NCBI GenBank assembly: GCA_007694945.1
Contig: REER01000076.1
Location: 1-44,190 of the forward strand
Direction: 5' to 3'
DNA length: 44,190 bases
Origin: Paracoccaceae bacterium
Lineage (GTDB): Bacteria; Pseudomonadota; Alphaproteobacteria; Rhodobacterales; Rhodobacteraceae
A program made the translations under genes and the position numbers. Each line of letters begins with the position of its first letter. Position 1 is the stretch's first letter. Of this stretch, positions 24,494-33,124 are shown one piece after another. Below the pieces are notes generated by a model. The model made no database searches. It saw nothing but the letters and a program-made list of their open reading frames with translations, and was not told where the DNA came from.

Positions 24494-25896
24494 GGAGCGC
24501 CGGGTGCCCTTGAGGGTGGCTGCGCGGACCCCGCCATCTGCTGACGCACCAGCTTGCCGGGGTTCAGTATTCCCAACGGATCGAGTGCGGCTTTCACTGC
24601 GCCCATTACCTCCCACCCGGCGCCATGTTCGGCTTCCATATAGCCCAGCTTGCCCATGCCGATGCCATGCTCGCCACTGACCGTGCCTCCCAGCCGCAGC
24701 GCGCGTTCAGCCATGCGGCTCGCCAGCGCCTTGGCCTTGGCAATCTCCTCGGAGCGGTCGCGGTCGGGCAGCAGCAGCGCATGGAAATTGCCATCGCCGA
24801 CATGGCCCAGAATCGGGCCGGGAATGCCTGCCTCGGCAATCTCGCGCGCGGTTTCCTCGACTGCCTCGGCCAGGCGCGAGATCGGCACGCAGATGTCGGT
24901 CGTGATCGGAAAGGCATTCGGATGCGCCGCGCGGGCCGCGTAATAGCCCTCATGGCGCATCTTCCACAGGCGATTGCGATCCTCGGCGCGTTCGGCCCAT
25001 TGAAACGCGCGCCCGCCCATCTCGGCCACGATCTCGCCGAAACTCGCGGCCTGTTCGCGCACGCCCGAGGGACTGCCGTGAAACTCGACCATCAGATGCG
25101 GTCTCTCGGCCATGTCGCTTTTCGCCCAGGCATTGAAAGCACGCACATTGGCCGCGTCGATGAACTCGATCCTCGCCACGGGAATCCCGCTCTGGATGGT
25201 CGCGATCACCGTCTCCACGGCGCTGGCCATATCGGGAAAGGCGCAGAGCCCGGCGGTCACGGCCTCGGGCTGGCCCTGTAGGCGCAGGGTCAGTTCGGTG
25301 ATCAGCCCCAAGGTGCCCTCCGAGCCCACAAAGAGCGCCGTCAGGTCATAGCCGGTCGAGGATTTGGGCGCCTGAGAGCCCGTGCGGATGATGCGCCCAT
25401 CGGCCAGCACCAGTTCTAGCGCCAGCACATTGGCGCGCATGGTGCCATAGCGCACCGCCGTCGTGCCCGAAGCCCTCGTCGCGGCCATGCCGCCAAGCGA
25501 GGCATTGGCCCCCGGATCAACCGGAAAGAACAGCCCGGTCGCGCGCAACTCTTCATTCAGCGCTTCGCGCGTTACACCGGGCTGAACCACGGCCAGCATA
25601 TCTTCTGGCGCGACGCGCAGCACCTTGTCCATGCGGCTGAAATCGACGCAGACCCCGCCATGAGGCGCGAGCGCATGCGCTTCGAGCGAGGTGCCCGTGC
25701 CCCAGCCGATGACGGGTATTCGGTGGCGCGCACAATGGCGGACGATCTGCGCGACCTCTTCGGTCGTCTCGGGCCACACCACGGCATCGGGCGGCATCTC
25801 GGGAAAATGCGCTTCCGAGCGGCCGTGCAGCGCACGCTCCGACGCCCCGGTGCTGAAGCGCGGACCCAGCAACTCGCGAAGCGCGTCGAGGGTCAT
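24490..25896 (-). CDS. FAD-linked oxidase, D-lactate dehydrogenase/glycolate oxidase GlcD-like
   Basis: The 468-aa flavoprotein has an FAD-binding PCMH domain (residues about 30-210; VIGWGTGTSLEAHALAPHGG, PGANASLGGMAATRASGT) and a C-terminal FAD-oxidase domain (GHVGDGNFHALLLPD, GTVSGEHGIGMGKL and the end LDPLGILNPGKLV). It likely oxidises a D-2-hydroxyacid such as D-lactate and passes electrons to the respiratory chain. Substrate is not decided by sequence alone. ATG 25896 is chosen; the frame opens at 25971. It lies 4 nt after the DUF427 stop and overlaps the barrel gene, forming a three-gene operon. Confidence 0.88.
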   Translation of the reverse strand: MTLDALRELLGPRFSTGASERALHGRSEAHFPEMPPDAVVWPETTEEVAQIVRHCARHRIPVIGWGTGTSLEAHALAPHGGVCVDFSRMDKVLRVAPEDMLAVVQPGVTREALNEELRATGLFFPVDPGANASLGGMAATRASGTTAVRYGTMRANVLALELVLADGRIIRTGSQAPKSSTGYDLTALFVGSEGTLGLITELTLRLQGQPEAVTAGLCAFPDMASAVETVIATIQSGIPVARIEFIDAANVRAFNAWAKSDMAERPHLMVEFHGSPSGVREQAASFGEIVAEMGGRAFQWAERAEDRNRLWKMRHEGYYAARAAHPNAFPITTDICVPISRLAEAVEETAREIAEAGIPGPILGHVGDGNFHALLLPDRDRSEEIAKAKALASRMAERALRLGGTVSGEHGIGMGKLGYMEAEHGAGWEVMGAVKAALDPLGILNPGKLVRQQMAGSAQPPSRAPGAP

Positions 25897-25900
25897 CGGT

Positions 25901-26239
25901 TCAGATGCGCTCGACCGTGACCTTGCCCGCGTCGAAGGCGAGGTAGTTGCGCAGGGTTTCGGCCTCTTCACTCGGGTTGGTCAGGCTGTAGGCTGCGTTC
26001 GCGATCAGCCCCTCGGGTGCCGAAACATGAAAGAAAACACCCTCGCCGCGGTCATCGCAGATCAGCTTGCGTTCCGACGGTTCCAGCACGGCGCCCGCGA
26101 TGTCCTCGCGCGGGAAATAGATCACAAAGGGCATGTCACGCTGCAAGACTTCCAGCGCGCGGGTGCTCTCGCCAATGACGGCACCACTGGCGCGCACGCT
26201 CCAAGTGCCCTCTGCCGGATAAATTCGGATCGATTTCAT
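25901..26239 (-). CDS. DUF427 domain protein
   Basis: The 112-aa product (VRASGAVIGESTRALEVLQ, PFVIYFPREDIAGAVLEPSE, EGVFFHVSAPEG, NAAYSLTNPSEEAETLRNYL, ending AFDAGKVTVERI) shows the DUF427 pattern: V(R)F-x-G-x-V-I-A-x-S, the YFPREDI signature and the FDxxKVxV end. These are small beta-rich proteins of unknown function, common in alphaproteobacteria. It is the first gene of the operon with the FAD oxidase and the barrel protein. Confidence 0.85.
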   Translation of the reverse strand: MKSIRIYPAEGTWSVRASGAVIGESTRALEVLQRDMPFVIYFPREDIAGAVLEPSERKLICDDRGEGVFFHVSAPEGLIANAAYSLTNPSEEAETLRNYLAFDAGKVTVERI

Positions 26240-26338
26240 GCTCTGATGTCCTCTCGATTTTACTCGCGCACTATCGCAGGGTTTGTCTGCAAAGGCAAAG
26301 TGCGCGAGATGCGTTGCGTCGGGGTGCCAGTTTGACCG

Positions 26339-28150
26339 TTACAAGGGTGCGCAGGCCCGCTCGAGCCATTGCCCGGCCTCTGGCGAGACCAGTGGCGTCA
26401 GCAAGGTATGCACGCGCGCGTGATAGGCGTCGAGCCATGCACGCTCCTCCGGGCTCAGCCTGTCTTTGAGGATAAGCCTGCGGTCGATCGGGGCAAGGGT
26501 GAGGGTCTCGAACTCCAGCCAGTCGCGCGCATCCGCGCCCTCGGGCACCTCGCCCTTGCGCGTCGTGATCAGGTTCTCGATGCGGATGCCGAAGCGCCCC
26601 TCGAGGTAATAGCCCGGTTCGTTCGACAGGATCATGCCCTCGGCCAGCGGTACAGTCGAGACGCGCGAGAGCCGCTGCGGCCCCTCATGCACGGAAAGGA
26701 ACGCTCCCACACCGTGCCCGGTGCCATGGTCGTAATCGCGCCCCGCGAGCCAGAGCGGATAGCGCGCCAGCGCATCCAGATGCCCCCCCGCCACGCCACG
26801 CGGAAAGCGCGCGCGAGAGATGGCGATCATGCCTTGCAGGACCTGCGTGAAGCATTCCGCCTCCAAAGCGCCGACGGGGCCGATGGCGATGGTACGGGTG
26901 ATGTCGGTGGTGCCATCGCGATATTGCCCACCCGAATCGACCAGCATCAGGTCGCCTGGCAGCAGGCGGCGGTTGCTGTCTTCGGTCACGCGGTAATGCA
27001 CAATCGCACCATTGGGGCCGGACCCGGCGATCGTGTCGAAGCTGAGATCGACCAATTCGTTGCTGCGCCCGCGTATGGCCTCAAGCTGGCGGGCAATGTC
27101 GATCTCGGTCAGGCAATGTTCGGGCTCTGCAACCAGTTGTGCAGCCTCTGTGTCGAGCCAGCAGAGGAATTCCACCATTGCCGCGCCATCGCGCAGATGC
27201 GCGGCGCGCGCTCCGGCAAGCTCGGCTTGAGTTTTGCGCGCTTTGGGCAGCAGGCAAGGGTCCTGCATGAAGGCGACCTCAGCCCCCGTCTCGCGTAATA
27301 TGTCCAGTACGCGCAGCGGCAGGCTCGTCTTGTCGAGCCGCACCGGTCCGCTCAATGTGCGCAGCGCAGGCTCGAAGGCCTCGGGCGGGCGCAGATGGAC
27401 ACCCTCATCCAGTGTCAGCCCGTCGAATTTTGCCTCATGCGCAAACAGGTCCACGCGCCCATCCGCATGCACGATGCCGAACGCCTGCACCACCGGCAGG
27501 CGCGGCAGGTCCGCGCCGCGGATATTGAGCAGCCAGCACAGGCTCTCGGGCTGGCTCAGCACCGTGGCGCTCTGGCCGGCATCTGTAAGCGCCTGCGCGA
27601 TCTGCCGGCGCTTCTCCGCACTCGACAGCCCGGCGAGGCTATCGGGATGGGCCGTGACGTGCCCCATCGGCGGGCCGGGGCGGTCGGTCCAGAGCGCATC
27701 GATCTGATTTGGCAAGCGCTTGAGGATGATCCCGCTATCCTTGAGCCTCTTTTCCAGCGCCTCGACCTCATCCGGGGTGTGCAGCCACGGGTCGAAGCCT
27801 ATCACGGCGCCATTGGGGCAGGCCTCGCGCAACCAGTCGGCGAGCTTCGTCTCGGGCCAGTTGACCGGCGTGAAATCGGCCGCGCATTGCATCCGCGCCT
27901 GCACCCGGTAGCGGCCATCGACAAACAGCCCCGCACGGTCGGGTAGCACGATGCAGAACCCCGCCGAACCCGTGAACCCCGTCAGCCAGGCCAGCCGCTC
28001 GTCACAGAGCGCGACATATTCGCCCTGATACACATCCGCGCGCGGCACCAGATAGCCCTGGACGCCCTGCGCGTTCAGCGCTGCGCGCAATGCGTGCAGG
28101 CGCAGCGGGCCATCGGCAGGGCGGGTCGTGGCAGTATATGTCTGGAGCAT
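26339..28150 (-). CDS. pepP: Xaa-Pro aminopeptidase (M24B)
   Basis: The 603-aa enzyme removes N-terminal residues before proline. It has two creatinase-type N-terminal domains (about 1-300: VQGYLVPRADVYQGEYVALC, LTGFTGSAGFCIVL, with WTDRPGPP) and the C-terminal pita-bread catalytic domain. Metal ligands are readable: Asp in LMLVDSGGQYRDGTTDITRT (two Asp), His in GHGVGAFLSVHEGP, Glu in LSNEPGYY and Glu in GIRIENL. The length and three-domain build fit eukaryote-like aminopeptidase P1. ATG 28150 is chosen over the longer frame from 28249. Confidence 0.92.
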   Translation of the reverse strand: MLQTYTATTRPADGPLRLHALRAALNAQGVQGYLVPRADVYQGEYVALCDERLAWLTGFTGSAGFCIVLPDRAGLFVDGRYRVQARMQCAADFTPVNWPETKLADWLREACPNGAVIGFDPWLHTPDEVEALEKRLKDSGIILKRLPNQIDALWTDRPGPPMGHVTAHPDSLAGLSSAEKRRQIAQALTDAGQSATVLSQPESLCWLLNIRGADLPRLPVVQAFGIVHADGRVDLFAHEAKFDGLTLDEGVHLRPPEAFEPALRTLSGPVRLDKTSLPLRVLDILRETGAEVAFMQDPCLLPKARKTQAELAGARAAHLRDGAAMVEFLCWLDTEAAQLVAEPEHCLTEIDIARQLEAIRGRSNELVDLSFDTIAGSGPNGAIVHYRVTEDSNRRLLPGDLMLVDSGGQYRDGTTDITRTIAIGPVGALEAECFTQVLQGMIAISRARFPRGVAGGHLDALARYPLWLAGRDYDHGTGHGVGAFLSVHEGPQRLSRVSTVPLAEGMILSNEPGYYLEGRFGIRIENLITTRKGEVPEGADARDWLEFETLTLAPIDRRLILKDRLSPEERAWLDAYHARVHTLLTPLVSPEAGQWLERACAPL

Positions 28151-28284
28151 GGGGAAGCCTGCAAGAGCGCGTTGTACATAGTGGTAGGGCCGCGGGCCGC
28201 GGCGGTCAATGCCGCGCTTCGGGCGCTGCGCTGCAGGATCGTGGCGCAATGGCTGAGATCACATCAAGAATGAATTCCAACATA

Positions 28285-28304
28285 TTGAAAAATATTGTTT
28301 TCAA
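28285..28304. repeat. AT-rich inverted repeat between gcrA and pepP
   Basis: TTGAAAA (28285-28291) and TTTTCAA (28298-28304) form a perfect 7-bp inverted repeat around a 6-nt loop, inside an AT-rich island in the 196-nt gap. It could be a gcrA terminator-like structure or an operator/promoter for pepP. Confidence 0.3.
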
Positions 28305-28346
28305 AGGTGAGCGCATTCGGCGTCCACCGCCCGGCGCAAGCGATAT

Positions 28347-28958
28347 TCAGCGCCTGCGATCGCGCCGCGTGCTCATCGGCTGGAAAGCTACGGCAACATG
28401 CGCTTCGCAATAGGGTTTACCGGGTTTCACGGGTAGGCCGCAGAACCAGAAATCGTCGGTCGCCGGGTCACCGATGGGCCATTTGCAGGTCCGCTCGGTC
28501 AACTCCAGGAGCGAGAGTTTCCGCGCGGATTTCTCGATCTCGCGCACATTCGCCAGCGCTTCGGGGTCAATCTCGTTGGTCGACGGCTGTGGTGGCAGCG
28601 GTTGGCCCGCCGGGATGATCGGGCGCGGGTTGTAGACGGGCGCCTCGGCCGCGGGTTCGGGCGTTACTACGGGCTCGGGGTCGGGTTTGGGCTTGGCTGC
28701 CGCACGTTCGGCCTTGGCCTGCGCCAGATCAACCACCGGGGCCTCGGGCCGCGACGGGGCAGGCGCAGGCTCGGGCTTGGCCGGGGCGGCCTCTGACTCG
28801 GTCTCGGGGCCGTTGCGATTCGACAGGCCCAGCCGGTGCACCTTGCCGATGACGGCGTTGCGCGTCACACCGCCGAGTTCCTTCGCGATCTGCGAGGCCG
28901 AATGCCCCTCAGTCCACAACTTCTTGAGCAATTCGACGCGCTCGTCGGTCCAGGACAT
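28347..28958 (-). CDS. gcrA: GcrA cell-cycle regulator
   Basis: The 203-aa protein opens MSWTDERVELLKKLWTEGHS then ASQIAKELGGVTRNAVIGKV, the GcrA DNA-binding helices. A Pro/Ala/Glu-rich linker (about 60-140) follows, and the C-terminal domain has CKWPIGDPATDDFWFCGLP and KPYCEAH. GcrA binds sigma-70 holoenzyme and activates promoters at CcrM-methylated GANTC sites, as known from Caulobacter. ATG 28958 is chosen because the longer frame from 29114 contains no conserved sequence. It is divergent from the ABC permease. Confidence 0.93.
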   Translation of the reverse strand: MSWTDERVELLKKLWTEGHSASQIAKELGGVTRNAVIGKVHRLGLSNRNGPETESEAAPAKPEPAPAPSRPEAPVVDLAQAKAERAAAKPKPDPEPVVTPEPAAEAPVYNPRPIIPAGQPLPPQPSTNEIDPEALANVREIEKSARKLSLLELTERTCKWPIGDPATDDFWFCGLPVKPGKPYCEAHVAVAFQPMSTRRDRRR

Positions 28959-29090
28959 TCTCAAACTCCGGCAGATGAGATGGTTTTCTCGCGCAATGCG
29001 CACACCATTGTTGTGACACTGCAGATGAAATACATCGCCATGACGCGAAAGACAACTGCGCGCAGGAGCACGACAAAAAAGGAGGCAGAA

Positions 29091-29906
29091 ATGGCAGAGC
29101 AGAAGGCACCGCAATTCGGCATGGGCGCGCGGCGTTTCGGGCGGATGAACTGGCTCGGCCTCGGTGCGCTGGCGGACCGTGAAATTCGCCGCTTCCTCGT
29201 GGTCTGGACGCAGACACTGTTGGCACCGCTGGTCACGGCCGGGCTGTTTCTGGCCGTCTTTGCACTTGCCATCGGACCGATGCGCGGCGAGGTGCTGGGC
29301 GTGCCCTTCCTCGCCTTCCTCGCGCCCGGCATCCTGATGATGACGGTGATCCAGAACAGTTTCGCCAATACCTCGTCGTCAATCGTGATCTCGAAAGTGC
29401 AGGGCAATATCGTCGATACGCTGATGCCGCCGCTCTCGGCTTTCGAGCTTGTGCTGGGCTATCTGGCAGGTGGCCTCGTACGCGGGCTTGTGGTGGGCGT
29501 GGTCATCATCACGGCGATGGTCTTGTTGCTGGGGCAGGGGGTGGCGCATCCGCTCTGGCTCTTGGCCTTCCTCGCGCTGGGGGCGGGGTTTCTGGGCGTG
29601 CTGGGGATCGCGGCCGGGATCATCTCGAACAAGTTCGACCAGATCGCCGCCATTACCAATTTCATCGTCGTGCCGCTGTCGTTCCTGTCGGGGACCTTCT
29701 ACTCTATCGCGTCCCTGCCGCCCACGCTCGAGGCGCTGAGCCGCCTCAACCCGGTTTTCTACCTGATCGACGGCGCGCGTTACGGCGTGATCGGCGCGTC
29801 TGACGCATCGCCGCTGCTGGGTCTGGCGGTTGTCAGTGGCGCATTTCTGCTGGTCGCGACGCTCTGCTGGCACTGGTTCCGCATTGGCTATCGGCTGAAA
29901 CCCTGA
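29091..29906 (+). CDS. ABC-2 type transporter permease
   Basis: The 271-aa product has about six membrane segments (for example PLVTAGLFLAVFALAIGP, LVRGLVVGVVIITAMVLLL, LLGLAVVSGAFLLVATLCW) and the ABC-2 family pattern FLAPGILMMTVIQNSFANTS and FIVVPLSFLSGTFYS. It resembles YadH-type permeases of drug or polysaccharide exporters. No ATPase gene is next to it, so its partner must be elsewhere. ATG 29091 has a strong AAGGAGG upstream, which decides the start over ATG 29029 and 28836. Confidence 0.85.
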   Translation: MAEQKAPQFGMGARRFGRMNWLGLGALADREIRRFLVVWTQTLLAPLVTAGLFLAVFALAIGPMRGEVLGVPFLAFLAPGILMMTVIQNSFANTSSSIVISKVQGNIVDTLMPPLSAFELVLGYLAGGLVRGLVVGVVIITAMVLLLGQGVAHPLWLLAFLALGAGFLGVLGIAAGIISNKFDQIAAITNFIVVPLSFLSGTFYSIASLPPTLEALSRLNPVFYLIDGARYGVIGASDASPLLGLAVVSGAFLLVATLCWHWFRIGYRLKP

Positions 29907-30002
29907 GACCGCGTGCCGCAGATGTGAGCGGTGACGCGCTTGTGAAAGCGCGAGTCACGCGCTACCTCAACGAGACAAGATTTGAAGAAAGCAGGCCTCG
30001 CC

Positions 30003-30401
30003 ATGAAACCCCTTTTCGCGCTGACCCTTGTGGGCGTGACCTTCGCAACGCCCCTTCTGGCCGATGACCCGCGCTGGCGCGACTGCCGCACCTGCCACGC
30101 GGTCGAGGCACCCGATGGCAGCATTCTGGCCCGCGGTGGTCGCAGCGCGCCAAATCTTTACGGTATCGCGAACCGCCCGCTGGCGAGTGACAGCGGCTAT
30201 CGCTTCTATAGTGACGATCTGAGAGCCGCCGCCGCCACAGGTGCGCGCTGGACCGAAGACAATTTCGTGGCCTATCTGCGCGACCCCGACCAGTTCCTGC
30301 GCTCTGTCACGGGCGAGCCCGACGCCGAAAGTGGTATGCATATCGAGATGCGCAGCGGCGCGCGCGAGGTGTTCGAGTTCCTGCGCGATCTGTCGCAATG
30401 A
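30003..30401 (+). CDS. Periplasmic c-type cytochrome
   Basis: The 132-aa product has a signal peptide (PLFALTLVGVTFATPLLA, cleaved near residue 20) and one haem site CRTCH (Cys28, Cys31, His32). The downstream SGMHIEM supplies a Met that can be the sixth ligand. Length and single haem suggest a class I cytochrome c carrying electrons in the periplasm; the partner is unknown. ATG 30003 is chosen over the TTG-initiated frame at 29982. No operon partner; the SRP RNA lies antisense just downstream. Confidence 0.85.
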   Translation: MKPLFALTLVGVTFATPLLADDPRWRDCRTCHAVEAPDGSILARGGRSAPNLYGIANRPLASDSGYRFYSDDLRAAAATGARWTEDNFVAYLRDPDQFLRSVTGEPDAESGMHIEMRSGAREVFEFLRDLSQ

Positions 30402-30411
30402 TGGCGGGATA

Positions 30412-30509
30412 GTGAGAGACTGGACAGCGACCCAGACGGAAAATGCTGCGGCTGCTTCCTTCCGGACCTGACCGGGTTGGCAAGGCGTCTGCCCGCGCCA
30501 GCCTCTCAC
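30412..30509 (-). ncRNA. ffs: Signal recognition particle RNA (small, 4.5S type)
   Basis: Read on the minus strand, the universal SRP core GGTCAGGTCCGGAAGGAAGC is present with the GGAA tetraloop and flanking asymmetric loop. The two ends pair (GTGAGAG at the 5' end with CTCTCAC at the 3' end), which fixes a length of about 98 nt, as usual for alphaproteobacteria. It binds Ffh and targets membrane proteins co-translationally. Confidence 0.93.
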
Positions 30510-30620
30510 GACGCGATTTAAGCGCTTGGCGCGCGCTTTGCAACCCATCCTGCGCGAGAAGCGCTTTCCCCGCGCGGCTGTTTTGCTCTAGGTAGGCCGG
30601 GGGCGCCAGACAAGGGACGG

Positions 30621-31247
30621 ATGCCGGACATGGGCAAGCGCGGCTATCATCACGGCAATCTGCGTCAGGCGCTGGTCGAGGCCGCGCTCGATCTGATTGC
30701 CGAGAAGGGGCCGCAGGGCTTCACCATGGCCGAGGCCGCCAAGGCCGCCGATGTCTCGGCCGCCGCCCCCTATCGCCATTTTACCGGGCGTGAGGAATTG
30801 ATCGCGGAAATGGCGCGGCAGGGTTATGAGCTGTTTGCGGACCTTCTAGAATACGCCTATCGCGACGGCCAGCCCTCGCCGCTGGCGGCGTTCGAGGCCG
30901 TGGGGCGCGCCTATCTGGCCTTTGCGCGCAAGCATCCGGGGCATTATGTCGCGATGTTCGAATCCGGAGTGGTGCCCAACGCCTCGCGCGAATTGGCGGC
31001 GGCCTGTGCGCGGGCCAATCAGGTGCTGGTGCGCGCCGCGCATGACCTCTCGCAGCGCCTGCCGCCCGAGCGCCGCCCGCCGACCGAGATGTTCGCCGCC
31101 CATGTCACCGCCATGAGCCACGGCATTGTCGAGCTTTACGCGCGTGGCGCCCCTGGCACGCGCGGCCCGTTCACGCCCGAGGAACTGCTAGAGACCGGCG
31201 TCGGGATCTATCTGCGCGGTCTGGGCTTGCTGGAGCCCGATCACTGA
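30621..31247 (+). CDS. TetR-family regulator with WHG-type C-terminal domain
   Basis: The 208-aa product starts with GKRGYHHGNLRQALVEAALD and an HTH (GFTMAEAAKAADVSAAAPYR, then HF). This is the TetR N-terminus common to regulators with a TetR_C WHG ligand domain. The rest is helical (AAFEAVGRAYLAFARKHPGH, ELAAACARANQVLVRAAHDL). It should repress a target through ligand-dependent DNA binding. The target is not evident: the SRP RNA precedes it and DUF2852 follows. ATG 30630 is an alternative start. Confidence 0.88.
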   Translation: MPDMGKRGYHHGNLRQALVEAALDLIAEKGPQGFTMAEAAKAADVSAAAPYRHFTGREELIAEMARQGYELFADLLEYAYRDGQPSPLAAFEAVGRAYLAFARKHPGHYVAMFESGVVPNASRELAAACARANQVLVRAAHDLSQRLPPERRPPTEMFAAHVTAMSHGIVELYARGAPGTRGPFTPEELLETGVGIYLRGLGLLEPDH

Positions 31248-31353
31248 GTCCATGGCTGCAGTTTTTTCGAAAATCGACGTATCAAGCTCTTGAAGGCGCG
31301 ACAGTGGCACCCACCTATGTAAATGTAAATAACATTAACACCGAGAGGAGCGA

Positions 31354-31761
31354 ATGATGACGACAGCAACAGCAAACGCCTCCTGGCTGGCACGGGCGGA
31401 AGCCTGGCTCGACGGGTTCGGCAAAGGGGGATGGATCGCGGCGATGGTGCTGGGCTTCATCCTGTTCTGGCCCATCGGGCTGGCATTTCTGGCTTACATG
31501 ATCTGGGGGAAGAAAATGTTCGGAACATCCTGCCGCAAGAAAATCGCACATGCGGGCATTGCAACCAGTTCATCGGGCAACAGTGCCTTCGACGCCTATA
31601 AGGCCGACACGCTGCGCCGCCTGGAAGACGAGCAGGCCGCGTTCGATGCCTTCCTCGAACGGCTGCGCGAGGCCAAGGACAAGGCCGAGTTCGACCAGTT
31701 CATGGATGAAAACCGCCGCAAGCGCGCCGCCGAGGCGCCGGTCGCCGCCGATCAGGACTGA
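31354..31761 (+). CDS. DUF2852 membrane-associated protein
   Basis: The 135-aa product has an N-terminal hydrophobic helix (GGWIAAMVLGFILFWPIGLA then FLAYMIWGKKMF) and a charged helical C-terminal half (FDAYKADTLRRLEDEQAAFD, FLERLREAKDKAEFDQFMDE). This WPIGLAxLAYMIWG plus coiled tail is the DUF2852 layout. Function unknown. An AT-rich region (31316-31335) just upstream may be its promoter, and GAGAGGAG is the ribosome site. A strong hairpin ends the unit. Confidence 0.85.
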   Translation: MMTTATANASWLARAEAWLDGFGKGGWIAAMVLGFILFWPIGLAFLAYMIWGKKMFGTSCRKKIAHAGIATSSSGNSAFDAYKADTLRRLEDEQAAFDAFLERLREAKDKAEFDQFMDENRRKRAAEAPVAADQD

Positions 31762-31778
31762 GCGTCGCGTGATATGAG

Positions 31779-31806
31779 GCCCCCGGTGCCGGCACCGGGG
31801 GCTTTG
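31779..31806 (+). terminator. Terminator after the DUF2852 gene
   Basis: A 24-nt perfect palindrome (arms GCCCCCGGTGCC and GGCACCGGGGGC, 31779-31802) is followed by TTTG. It is 18 nt after the stop. The U-run is short, but the stem is very strong. Confidence 0.6.
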
Positions 31807-31921
31807 CTGTGCCCGGACCTCTGCAGGTCGCGCAAGAATGCTTTCAGACAGGAAAAACCCAGTTGGAAAAGGGTCGAAACTGACCTAGGCTGACTGTGAC
31901 AAGAGGATCAGGACGCCCGCC

Positions 31922-33121
31922 ATGGCAAGATCCCAATTCGGGGCCCAGACGCAGTTTTCCCGCCCAGTGCGCCAGATCGTGATGATGCTGATCGTCATCG
32001 CGCTGGTGGCTGTGGGCACCTATTTCCTGTTCCCGCGCGTCTCGGGGATCTTTCTGGCCAATATCTGGCTCAATGGCGTGATCTTTCTGGTCTTCTTGGT
32101 GGGGGTGCTGGCGACCTTCTGGCAGGTGATCCAGCTCAACCGCTCGATCATCTGGATCGAAGGCTTCGCTGCCGATACACCGGGACATGAGGCCACCATC
32201 CCGCCTTCGCTGCTGGCCCCGCTGGCCTCGCTCTTGCGCGGGCGCGGGCGCGGGTCGAAGATCTCGTCTTCTTCGGCCACCTCGATCCTCGACTCGGTCG
32301 CGACACGGCTGGACGAGCTGCGCGACATCACCCGCTATATCATCAGCCTGCTGATCTTTCTGGGCCTGTTGGGCACCTTCTATGGCCTTGCGATCACGGT
32401 CCCGGCGGTGGTGGACACGATCCGCTCGCTGGCCCCGGAAGAGGGTCAGACCGGGTTGCAGGTCTTCGACAACCTCATGACCGGGTTGGAAGCCCAGCTT
32501 GGCGGCATGGGCACGGCGTTTTCCTCCTCGCTGCTGGGACTGGCGGGCTCGCTGGTGGTGGGACTGCTGGAGCTATTCGCGGGCCATGGTCAGAACCGAT
32601 TCTACCGTCAGTTGGAGGAATGGCTGAGTTCGATCACGCGCATTGGCGTATCGGGTGATCTGGAGCCCGGCAGCGAGATGGGCGCCATGGTGCAGGTGCT
32701 CGACGCGATGGCCGAGCAGATGGAGGCGCTGCACCGCCAGCAATTGCAGGCCGATACCGAGCGCGCGCAGCTCGATCAGGCGCTGGGATATCTGGTCGAG
32801 TCGATCGATCGCCTGTCTGCCGGCGGCATGAATGCCGAGGCGCCCAGCGGCCTCACCCCGGCGCTGGAGCGGTTGGCTGCGGGGCAGGAGGCGCTGGCGG
32901 GTCAGCTTCAGGCGCAGGCCGATGATGGCGGTATGCATGGTCAGGCCGAAATGCGACTGCGGCTGCGCAACATGGATGCGCAATTGCTGCGGATTGCCGA
33001 GGAGCTCTCTGCCGGGCGGATCGAGACCACCATGGACCTGCGCGCGGATCTGGAGCGTCTGACCCAGGCCGTGCGCCAGCTTGGTCGCGCGGGCTACGGG
33101 TCGCGCCGGGAGGAGGGCTGA
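31922..33121 (+). CDS. MotA/TolQ/ExbB-type proton channel protein
   Basis: The 399-aa product has four membrane segments: about 20-38, 48-70, 138-160 (ISLLIFLGLLGTFYGLAITV) and 195-218 (GTAFSSSLLGLAGSLVVGLL). The last two carry the MotA/TolQ/ExbB channel pattern, including LLGTFYGL and GMGTAFSSSLLGLAGSL. The C-terminal 150 residues are a cytoplasmic helical tail (MDAMAEQMEALHRQQ, QLDQALGYLVESIDRL). It starts 3 nt before a MotB-like gene, forming a stator pair that should convert proton flow to motion or force. No flagellar gene is nearby. Confidence 0.85.
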   Translation: MARSQFGAQTQFSRPVRQIVMMLIVIALVAVGTYFLFPRVSGIFLANIWLNGVIFLVFLVGVLATFWQVIQLNRSIIWIEGFAADTPGHEATIPPSLLAPLASLLRGRGRGSKISSSSATSILDSVATRLDELRDITRYIISLLIFLGLLGTFYGLAITVPAVVDTIRSLAPEEGQTGLQVFDNLMTGLEAQLGGMGTAFSSSLLGLAGSLVVGLLELFAGHGQNRFYRQLEEWLSSITRIGVSGDLEPGSEMGAMVQVLDAMAEQMEALHRQQLQADTERAQLDQALGYLVESIDRLSAGGMNAEAPSGLTPALERLAAGQEALAGQLQAQADDGGMHGQAEMRLRLRNMDAQLLRIAEELSAGRIETTMDLRADLERLTQAVRQLGRAGYGSRREEG

Positions 33122-33124
33122 GCC

